A DNA stretch of 5,616 bases. Origin: Candidatus Kaiserbacteria bacterium RIFCSPLOWO2_02_FULL_54_13. Its GTDB lineage: Bacteria; Patescibacteriota; Minisyncoccia; Phycocordibacterales; Phycocordibacteraceae. Each line of letters begins with the position of its first letter. The first letter of the stretch is position 1. The notes under the pieces are model-generated. The model was not told where the DNA came from, searched no databases, and worked only from the letters and a program-made list of their open reading frames with translations. Shown piece after piece: positions 1 through 5,616 of this stretch. The stretch is from positions 24,226 to 29,841 of the forward strand of contig MFMI01000018.1 of NCBI GenBank assembly GCA_001783465.1, written 5' to 3'. A program made the position numbers and the translations under genes.

Positions 1-1332
<1,332 letters not shown>

Positions 1333-1349
<17 letters not shown>

Positions 1350-1992
1350 TTTTGGTCTGGGGGGCGTTTCCGTTACCGAATTTTTTTGTCATCCATATGC
1401 CGAAGAGGAGACAGAGGCCGCCGAGGAGGTAGCCGGCGAGTACATCGCTTAAGAAGTGCATCCCGAGGTACAACCGGCTAAAGCCTACGACAAGGATAAT
1501 CATGATAGCCGTGCTTATGAGCACGGTAGCGTTCTCTGGGTACCTCTTGCAGAGGAGATACGTCACGAAGCCATATAGAGCGACAGAGAATGTGGCGTGC
1601 CCGCTTGGGAATGAAAACGCCGACTCAAGGGCAGAGGGGGCAAAACTTTCCGGCCGCACGCGTTCCACAAGCTCTTTCATAATAAAATTTATACCGATGG
1701 CGCTGACGAGAGTAGCGGCAAGCCCCGCTATATATGCCCTGTGCAATTTAGAAAAATATAAAAAGATGCCGATAATTCCCGCTATTCCTATAACAACGAC
1801 GATATCCCCTAGCAGAGTCACTGCACGAAATGCGTATACAAGGAAGGGCGCACGATTGCCGAGAAGCGCATTTTCAAACCGGAGGTCACTCGCGAGTACG
1901 AAGCTGTCGGCGGCCGCCACCCCTGCGGTAATAAGAGCAAGGAGCAGAAACAGCAATACCCCGATAGAGGCCAGAGAGAAGCGTCTCGACAT
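1333..1992 (-). CDS. PAP2-superfamily membrane phosphatase (lipid phosphate phosphatase)
   Basis: Predicted integral-membrane phosphatase of 219 residues that removes phosphate from a lipid phosphate or diphosphate on the outer face of the cytoplasmic membrane. All three motifs are intact: K106-x6-R113-P114, P129-S-G-H132, and S172-R173-x5-H179-x3-D183. H132 and H179 are the expected catalytic histidines. About six hydrophobic segments are visible (near 8-28, 55-80, 87-105, 130-148, 155-171 and 184-200), typical for the family. Known members include PgpB-type phosphatidylglycerophosphate or undecaprenyl-diphosphate phosphatases and phosphatidic acid phosphatases; the substrate cannot be read from sequence. 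I chose ATG at 1992; GTG at 1995 would add one residue. No Shine-Dalgarno is visible. The gene lies 27 bases after the CARDB gene in the same orientation, so co-transcription is likely. Its 3' end overlaps gyrB by 17 bases tail to tail. Confidence 0.93.
1351..1387 (+). terminator. Possible intrinsic terminator of gyrB, antisense to the PAP2 gene
   Basis: Immediately after the gyrB stop, TTTGGT (1351-1356) can pair with ACCGAA (1375-1380, one G-T pair), followed directly by seven T (1381-1387). The stem is short and the 18-base loop has only minor internal pairing, so the call rests mainly on the T-tract. It lies inside the coding sequence of the convergent gene, where the T-tract is the Lys-Lys codon pair of that protein. 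Confidence 0.35.
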
Positions 1993-2019
1993 CACGAGAG
2001 TATAACCCAGAAACTTTGA

Positions 2020-2775
2020 TTAAAGTATGTTGAAAGACGCCGTGATGTTGTTATTGTTTTCGTTTGACTCCGGGACAGCGTGGCTAAAGTCAACGGTAAT
2101 CGAGATGGGCTGGTCAGAACCTGTCTTCGCGCGGTCAAAACCGAGCGTGTAGTCAATACTGTCGCCCGGAGCGAGCGATTGCTGGGGTTCAGATTTAAAA
2201 ACGTACGAGGTACGCGTCGGAACGGATGCGTCAAAGCGCCATGTGCCGCTCCAATTCGTACCGATGTTCTTGATGGTGAATTTGATCGCCGGGCGCTCGT
2301 TGTCTGGGACAGTGGAGCTCGTAACGAAGGAATCGGTTGAGGCCGTTGTGAGGTATCCGACCGCGCTAATGGTTATCGCGAGGTCAGAGAGGCCGTAAGG
2401 GGTCACGGTTGCAGGCACGGTACCGATTGAGTACGTTCCATTTGTTTTCACGCCGGCGGCCGTCTCCGCCGGCTTCGGGGAAGCGGTCGTCGTAGTTGTC
2501 GTTGTGCTCGCGAGAGGGGCTGTCTCGGTATCAAACGAAAGGGTCGTTGATGCGACTGGAGTCGAGACGACCGAGATGGCCGGCTCCGGAGCGGGACTGA
2601 AGACCGAACCGAGATAGACTGCGGCGCTCCCCATGCGATTCACTACAGCGGGGACGAAACGCGTTGAATACACGGCGAGCCAGATACCCGCGACGACAAG
2701 CGCGATGAAACCGACTATCGCAAGGCCGTTAATAGCCGTCTGGCGGACTGAGCTGGTCGTCTGGTTAGTATTCAT
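2020..2775 (-). CDS. Membrane-anchored CARDB-domain protein
   Basis: A 251-residue protein with a short cytoplasmic start, one hydrophobic segment at about 16-37 and a large exported part. A Pro/Ser/Thr-rich linker follows (about 60-105, with seven Thr in a row at 91-97). Residues about 128-247 look like a CARDB domain (an Ig-like adhesion-related fold): FTIKNIGT at 166-173, a LAPGDSIDYTLGF strand at 201-213, and the closing VPESNENNN at 234-242, typical of this family. CARDB domains usually act as protein-protein or carbohydrate-binding modules; the partner here is unknown. ATG at 2775 is preferred because it gives a normal N-terminus and lies just after a good promoter. An in-frame ATG at 2844 would place 23 codons across that promoter. 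No Shine-Dalgarno is seen. It is divergent from the sortase and probably the first gene of an operon with the PAP2 gene. The ectodomain has no cysteine, unlike the + strand surface proteins here. Confidence 0.87.
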   Translation of the reverse strand: MNTNQTTSSVRQTAINGLAIVGFIALVVAGIWLAVYSTRFVPAVVNRMGSAAVYLGSVFSPAPEPAISVVSTPVASTTLSFDTETAPLASTTTTTTTASPKPAETAAGVKTNGTYSIGTVPATVTPYGLSDLAITISAVGYLTTASTDSFVTSSTVPDNERPAIKFTIKNIGTNWSGTWRFDASVPTRTSYVFKSEPQQSLAPGDSIDYTLGFDRAKTGSDQPISITVDFSHAVPESNENNNNITASFNIL

Positions 2776-2787
2776 ATGACAAATCCA

Positions 2788-2816
2788 TACATACCATAGG
2801 GCACTTTTTATGTCAA
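2788..2816 (-). promoter_or_regulatory. Promoter of the CARDB-PAP2 operon
   Basis: On the minus strand a perfect -35 TTGACA (2816-2811) is followed by a 17-base spacer and a -10 TATGTA (2793-2788). TGG directly before the -10 forms an extended -10 element. The -10 matches consensus at only three positions, offset by the ideal -35, spacer and TGn. The predicted start near 2781 would give a leader of about 6 bases before ATG at 2775. Confidence 0.7.
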
Positions 2817-2832
2817 GTTTGGAGACTTGACA
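2811..2832. repeat. Inverted repeat joining the two divergent -35 elements
   Basis: TGTCAAGT (2811-2818) and ACTTGACA (2825-2832) are exact 8-base reverse complements separated by 6 bases. Each arm contains one promoter's complete -35 hexamer. The repeat may be only the consequence of two back-to-back consensus promoters, but the two extra matching bases inside each arm also allow a binding site for a dimeric regulator that would control both directions. Confidence 0.75.
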
Positions 2833-2855
2833 GAGTTGATGCAATAGTGTATGTC
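2827..2855 (+). promoter_or_regulatory. Promoter of the sortase gene
   Basis: On the plus strand a perfect -35 TTGACA (2827-2832), a 17-base spacer and a -10 TATGTC (2850-2855) mirror the promoter facing the other way. The predicted start near 2862 leaves about 7 bases before the sortase ATG at 2869. The -10 is weak (three of six). A small hyphenated palindrome, GTCTT-GGT-AAGAC (2853-2865), sits over the -10/start region and could be an operator; that part is speculative. Confidence 0.68.
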
Positions 2856-2868
2856 TTGGTAAGACGAT

Positions 2869-3540
2869 ATGAAGGGAATTATTGATATAACCGCACGGCT
2901 TATCTGGGCCGGCAGGCGGACGTATGCGAGGAAGTGGAGCTTCTGTTGGCTTTTTGCCGCCATATTTCTCGGCAGTGTCGCCGCCCTCGCCAGACTTGAC
3001 CTCCTGCCCGAGGCGCCAGACATCCCGATAGTTGCGCTTATCGCGAATCAGCCCGATGCAATGGCCGCAAGCGCGCTAGCCCCGATAGTTTCTGAATTGC
3101 CGACGACAATAGAGATTCCTGACATCAGCCTCGCGGCAGTCATTGTGAATCCGACAACGACCGACATCCCGTCTCTTGACGAGGAGCTCTTGAAGGGCGC
3201 GGTGCGGTATCCGACGTCTGCCAAGCTTGGCGAGGACGGCAACGTCGTTCTCTTCGGCCACTCAAGCTATCTGCCGGTTGTGAAGAATCAAGCGTACAAG
3301 ACCTTCAACGGCATCCAGAAACTCGCGATGGGAGACGTTGTAACCGTATACTCCTCCGCTACGGCATATACGTACCGGGTGCGGAGCGTCGTTGAAGAGA
3401 AGGCAGACGACAACACAGCGATTCCCCTCTCGGTTGCCGGGAAAGTGCTCACGCTCGTGACCTGCAACTCGTTCGGGCAGAAGACGGACCGTTTCGTCGT
3501 GGTCGCAGACTTTGTTGAAAGCCATTCCGTTTCTACCTAG
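2869..3540 (+). CDS. Sortase family protein (cysteine transpeptidase)
   Basis: A 223-residue membrane-anchored sortase that would cleave a sorting signal in exported proteins and join them to an acceptor on the cell surface. A basic N-terminus is followed by a membrane segment at about 24-42 and a spacer of about 60 residues. The catalytic domain starts near 82. The catalytic triad is complete: H131 in GHSS, C199 in LTLVTC and R208 in DRFVV. The nine-residue step from Cys to Arg and the TLVTC form fit the family. The class cannot be fixed by eye, although the N-terminal anchor and lack of a C-terminal membrane helix exclude a typical class C pilin sortase. ATG at 2869 follows the promoter almost directly, with no clear Shine-Dalgarno. 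The stop codon lies at the centre of a 38-bp palindrome. No LPxTG-like motif is seen in the proteins of this window, but the likely substrate at 4432 is cut before its C-terminus. Confidence 0.95.
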   Translation: MKGIIDITARLIWAGRRTYARKWSFCWLFAAIFLGSVAALARLDLLPEAPDIPIVALIANQPDAMAASALAPIVSELPTTIEIPDISLAAVIVNPTTTDIPSLDEELLKGAVRYPTSAKLGEDGNVVLFGHSSYLPVVKNQAYKTFNGIQKLAMGDVVTVYSSATAYTYRVRSVVEEKADDNTAIPLSVAGKVLTLVTCNSFGQKTDRFVVVADFVESHSVST

Positions 3541-3557
3541 GTAGAAACGGAATGGCT
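3520..3557. repeat. Perfect 38-bp palindrome across the sortase stop codon
   Basis: The 19 bases 3520-3538 are exactly reverse-complementary to 3539-3557, centred on CCTAGG. The left arm encodes the last six sortase residues and the TAG stop (3538-3540) is at the centre. In RNA it would form a stem of about 17 bp with a CUAG loop. No T-tract follows on either side, so it is not a standard intrinsic terminator. It could act in mRNA 3'-end protection, transcription pausing or protein binding, or be an assembly fold-back. Confidence 0.9.
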
Positions 3558-3563
3558 CTCCGC

Positions 3564-3589
3564 AAGAGAGCAGGGAAGAAGCTCTTTTT
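3564..3589 (+). terminator. Probable intrinsic terminator of the sortase transcript
   Basis: AGAGC (3567-3571) pairs with GCTCT (3581-3585) around a 9-base A/G-rich loop, and a run of five T (3585-3589) closes the element. Pairing can extend outward through one G-T and two A-T pairs using the T-tract. The stem is modest, but it follows the large palindrome by only six bases and the two could work together. Confidence 0.5.
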
Positions 3590-3593
3590 AACC

Positions 3594-3609
3594 GTCGCGC
3601 GAGCGCGAC
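3594..3609. repeat. GC-rich inverted repeat upstream of the lipoprotein start
   Basis: GTCGCGC (3594-3600) and GCGCGAC (3603-3609) are exact reverse complements with two bases between them. The element ends seven bases before the ribosome-binding site of the lipoprotein gene. If transcribed it could form a small 5'-leader hairpin with a four-base loop; as DNA it could be an operator. Confidence 0.6.
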
Positions 3610-3616
3610 ACTTCAG

Positions 3617-3623
3617 AAAGGGA
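3617..3623 (+). promoter_or_regulatory. Ribosome-binding site that fixes the lipoprotein start
   Basis: AAAGGGA ends 6 bases before ATG at 3630, a normal Shine-Dalgarno distance. It supports this start over the in-frame ATG at 3552, which lies inside the 38-bp palindrome and would put a 26-residue basic extension in front of the signal peptide. It is the best-placed Shine-Dalgarno in the window; the divergent pair at 2775/2869 has none. Confidence 0.6.
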
Positions 3624-3629
3624 ACAACG

Positions 3630-4337
3630 ATGAAAATCGTTCGCATTCTGCTAGCGCTCGCAATAGCGGCGCTATTCGCTGGCTGTGCCAGTACTACGAA
3701 ACAAAGGGAGCCTACGGTTGCGCCTTCGGCGTCGGTCCAAACTCCTGTGGCAACGGTTCAGACGGTCAAGCCAACGCCAGCGGCATCACCGTCTTCAGCG
3801 GCACAACCACCGGCAAAGGCGACGCCAGCAGTACCGCAAACTCCTCTGTTTGCGACAGGTGCGTGCCCGAACGGGTATCGCCTTGTCGCTCGTGCGTTTT
3901 CGCTCAAAGAGCTTCCCGAGGATCTCCGTGAGGAGGTCGAGAAGTTGATGAGGGCGGCGACAGAACGCGAGACCAGAGGAGCAACACGTCTCGAGGCGTA
4001 TCAAACGAACGACAGTCTCCCGCGCGTGCTAGGCAAGCGCCTGCGCACGGAAATTAAAACCCTCGCCAAAATTACGACAGATGCCTCTGTACGCTATGTA
4101 GAGAAGAACCCGCAAACGCGGGCTGTGTCTGCCCGTGACATAGGCGTACTTAAGATGGTCAACGGATTCGGAGCATTCCAATTCTCCGACGATCCGCGTA
4201 GCCAGATTATCGAGACGTCTTGGTCAGTGACGGAGTTCATCTCGCCGGAGGTTTCGGGCGGCGAGCGCCGCTGGCGTCTTTTCCCTCTGGAGTGGGCGAA
4301 CTGGTGCACCATGAACCTCCCGGTTCTCGTGCCGTAA
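3630..4337 (+). CDS. Predicted lipoprotein of unknown family
   Basis: A 235-residue protein I do not recognise. The start MKIVRILLALAIAALFAGC is a lipoprotein signal peptide with C19 as the lipidated cysteine (lipobox FAGC; Phe at -3 is less usual than Leu). Residues 20-76 are a low-complexity Pro/Ala/Thr/Val linker, typical of a tether. A folded part follows from about 77 to 235: a charged helical stretch (94-125, many Glu/Arg/Lys), a second helical stretch near 133-150, then mixed strand-like sequence. C79 and C226, at the two ends of this part, are its only cysteines and could form a disulfide. No catalytic motif is visible. The gene sits between the sortase and a large exported protein on the same strand, with terminator-like hairpins on both sides, so it may be its own transcription unit. 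No convincing promoter was found upstream. Confidence 0.85.
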   Translation: MKIVRILLALAIAALFAGCASTTKQREPTVAPSASVQTPVATVQTVKPTPAASPSSAAQPPAKATPAVPQTPLFATGACPNGYRLVARAFSLKELPEDLREEVEKLMRAATERETRGATRLEAYQTNDSLPRVLGKRLRTEIKTLAKITTDASVRYVEKNPQTRAVSARDIGVLKMVNGFGAFQFSDDPRSQIIETSWSVTEFISPEVSGGERRWRLFPLEWANWCTMNLPVLVP

Positions 4338-4350
4338 CGTTGGTCTGGAG

Positions 4351-4393
4351 CCGTTGGGGCGTATGCAATGTACGTCTCCAACGGATCCCTTTT
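4351..4393 (+). terminator. Intrinsic terminator after the lipoprotein gene
   Basis: CCGTTGGGG-CGTA (4351-4363) pairs with TACG-T-CTCCAACGG (4371-4384): 13 base pairs with one G-T pair and one bulged T, closed by a 7-base loop. Four T follow at 4390-4393 after a short ATCCC spacer. The stem is the strongest terminator stem here but the T-tract is short. It begins 13 bases past the lipoprotein stop and ends before the next gene. Confidence 0.6.
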
Positions 4394-4408
4394 CTGGAAT
4401 ATCTCTTC

Positions 4409-4431
4409 GGAGGTGTTTCGGAAATAGGATA
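4409..4431 (+). promoter_or_regulatory. Leader of the modular surface protein with two poorly spaced Shine-Dalgarno-like motifs
   Basis: GGAGG (4409-4413) is an ideal anti-16S match but lies 18 bases before ATG at 4432, and AGGA (4426-4429) lies only 2 bases before it. No alternative start sits at the right distance from GGAGG: GTG at 4413 runs into TAG after four codons. No clear promoter hexamers were found between the terminator at 4393 and this site. Confidence 0.35.
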
Positions 4432-5616
4432 ATGAATTTCAAATACATAACCACTATAGTGCTACTGCTTATGATTCTTGCGCTCTCGCGAGGGTTTGTC
4501 GTGCACTATCAAGATTTCTTTTCGCTCGGTGTTCTCACTGCATATGCTGACGACGGTGGCGGTGACGGCGGTGGTGACGGCGGTGGAGACGGCGGCGACG
4601 GAGGTGGCGATGGAGGGGGAGGTGACGGTAGCGACGGCGGCGGTGGCGACGGCGGTGGCGATGGAGGGGAAGGTGACGGCGGTGGAGACGGAGGCGGTGG
4701 CGACGGCGCGGCACCGGCAAATACCGAGCCGACAGGGAACTTTGATTCGGCGGACTGCAATTTCACTTCCGGCTGGGCATATGATTCGGACACCCCGGGG
4801 ACTTCCGTTACGGTGCACCTCTATAAAGATGGTCCGTACGGCATCGGGACAATAGTCGGCGGATTCACCGCGGATTATCCCCGCCCCGACGTGAACACCT
4901 TTCTCGGAGTACCCGGTAACTACGGATTCTTCTTTTCCACTCCCGACGCTGTCAAAGATGACTTCTCCCACGACCTCTATGTCTACGCGATAGACACGTC
5001 CGGAGGCACAAATCCTCTTCTTGGAGGCAGTCCGATAACTATCCCTGCCTGCAACGGCACGCCGCCACCGCCTCCGCCGACCTGCGTCCTCACGGCAGAC
5101 CCGACGACTATTCAAGCTGGCGGTTCGTCCACCATTTCATGGTCGCAGGAGAATGCTACTGATTTTGCAATTGACCAAGGCATTGGAAACATATTTTTCT
5201 GGAACGTCGCTCCTATCCCGAGCGGTTCGTTCTCCGTCTCTCCGGCAGTGACCACTACCTATACCGGCACTGTCCACGACCACAGCGGATTCTCCCCGCG
5301 GCGCACCGGAGAGTGTTCTGCTACTGTCACCGTTACCGACACGCCGCAACCGCCGCTACCGGCCACCATCCGCGTGAACAAGGTGGTGGTGAACGACAAC
5401 GGCGGCACCAAAGTAATCGCCGACTTCCCGCTGTTTGTGAATACCACGGCTGTGACCAGCGGCGTCGTCAACACCTTCAGTTCCGGCACCTATACCGTCT
5501 CTGAGACGAACCAGCCGGGATACACCGCCACCATCAGCGGCGACTGCAGCGCGTCCGGCTCCGTCACGATTGCGGCAGGCGAGAACAAGGTATGCACCAT
5601 CACCAACAATGACAAT
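4432..5616 (+). CDS. Modular exported protein: Gly/Asp-rich stretch, Cys-paired domains, prealbumin-like repeat (3' end outside window)
   Basis: The frame is open from ATG 4432 to the window edge, 395 codons with no stop. A hydrophobic stretch (about 6-19) and TAYA before D40 suggest a signal peptide cut after A39, although the gap to the cleavage site is long. Residues 40-92 are almost only Gly and Asp. Module A (about 102-207) starts GNFDSADCNFTSGWAYDSD and ends at C207. A Pro-rich hinge follows, then an Ig-like module (218-303: CVLTADPTTIQAGGSSTISW, ending ECSATVTV). After another Pro hinge comes a prealbumin-like/SpaA-type domain (311-395: VNKVVVNDNGG, GTYTVSE, CTITNND), a type often tandemly repeated in adhesins. 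Each module has one cysteine pair: C109/C207, C218/C295 and C372/C388. The missing C-terminus would show whether it carries a sortase signal. Probably a surface adhesin or appendage component; function is inferred from architecture. Confidence 0.9.
   Translation, partial: MNFKYITTIVLLLMILALSRGFVVHYQDFFSLGVLTAYADDGGGDGGGDGGGDGGDGGGDGGGGDGSDGGGGDGGGDGGEGDGGGDGGGGDGAAPANTEPTGNFDSADCNFTSGWAYDSDTPGTSVTVHLYKDGPYGIGTIVGGFTADYPRPDVNTFLGVPGNYGFFFSTPDAVKDDFSHDLYVYAIDTSGGTNPLLGGSPITIPACNGTPPPPPPTCVLTADPTTIQAGGSSTISWSQENATDFAIDQGIGNIFFWNVAPIPSGSFSVSPAVTTTYTGTVHDHSGFSPRRTGECSATVTVTDTPQPPLPATIRVNKVVVNDNGGTKVIADFPLFVNTTAVTSGVVNTFSSGTYTVSETNQPGYTATISGDCSASGSVTIAAGENKVCTITNNDN
4549..4707 (+). repeat. Gly/Asp-coding low-complexity repeat
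   Basis: Fifty-three codons encode Gly and Asp with one Ser and one Glu, mostly as DGGG or DGG units of 12 or 9 bases. Within it, 4594-4629 and 4645-4680 are near-identical 36-base copies (three mismatches) offset by 51 bases, evidence of an internal duplication. Units are multiples of three, so copy changes keep the frame. The spacing of Asp does not match the RTX nonapeptide. The strand is strongly G-biased, with almost no T. Confidence 0.9.

Noticed and set aside
1502..2005. Plus-strand frame of 167 codons opposite the PAP2 gene
   Set aside because: Basic, low-quality sequence antisense to a gene with all family motifs intact.
2776..2844. Longer start for the CARDB protein at ATG 2844
   Set aside because: The extra 23 codons would run through the -35 and -10 elements of its own promoter and add a poorly structured N-terminus.
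3552..3629. Longer start for the lipoprotein at ATG 3552
   Set aside because: It lies inside the 38-bp palindrome, has no ribosome-binding site and would bury the lipoprotein signal peptide behind 26 basic residues.
3685..3948. Other frames across the Pro/Ala linker of the lipoprotein, including a Gly/Ser/Thr-rich third frame that looks protein-like
   Set aside because: No proper start or ribosome site; the appearance follows from the biased codons of the linker.
4340..4367. Possible promoter TTGGTC-16-TATGCA before the surface gene
   Set aside because: Both hexamers are weak and the -10 would sit inside the terminator hairpin.
4509..4793. Minus-strand frame encoding a Pro/Ser-rich, extensin-like sequence
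   Set aside because: It is the complement of the Gly/Asp codon repeat (GGN/GAY read backwards gives Pro/Ser), not an independent gene.
4478..4855. Plus-strand frame of 125 codons overlapping the surface gene
   Set aside because: Val/Ala/Thr-rich product of reading the repeat out of frame; the frame starting at 4432 continues through recognisable domains.
4462..5115. Minus-strand open frame of 217 codons, Val/Ala/Ser/Thr-rich
   Set aside because: It is the reverse of the modular surface gene; its composition follows from the Gly/Asp repeat and the forward frame has clear domain matches.

Overview
The window reads as a piece of a Patescibacteria (CPR) genome, most likely of the Parcubacteria type. 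This is inference. It rests on the style of the surface proteins: a Gly/Asp-rich segment followed by small Cys-paired modules and a prealbumin-like repeat, a short CARDB protein with one membrane anchor, and a compact sortase. It also rests on the tight gene packing. No rRNA or phylogenetic marker other than gyrB is present to settle it.

Layout. Positions 1-1349 (+) hold the C-terminal two thirds of a DNA gyrase B subunit whose start lies before the window. Its last 17 bases overlap the end of a convergent PAP2-family membrane phosphatase gene (1333-1992, -). Upstream of that, in the same orientation and 27 bases away, is a membrane-anchored CARDB-domain protein (2020-2775, -). A 93-base divergent promoter region (2776-2868) separates it from a sortase (2869-3540, +). 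The sortase is followed by a hairpin-rich gap that includes a perfect 38-bp palindrome, then a predicted lipoprotein of unknown family (3630-4337, +), a strong terminator hairpin, and the first 395 codons of a large secreted modular protein (4432 to the window end, +). That last gene has no stop codon inside the window, so a search for closed ORFs would miss it. No stretch longer than 300 bases lacks a gene.

How the parts may work together. Apart from gyrB, every gene encodes an envelope protein: a lipid-phosphate phosphatase, a CARDB ectodomain protein, a sortase, a lipoprotein and a modular exported protein. The simplest reading is a cell-surface display locus. The sortase would process an exported substrate, possibly the protein at 4432 if its missing C-terminus carries a sorting signal. 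The PAP2 enzyme could recycle a polyprenyl-phosphate carrier or another membrane lipid phosphate. The divergent promoters use almost mirror-image sequences that share an inverted repeat, so the CARDB/PAP2 pair and the sortase may be expressed together. These links come from neighbourhood only.
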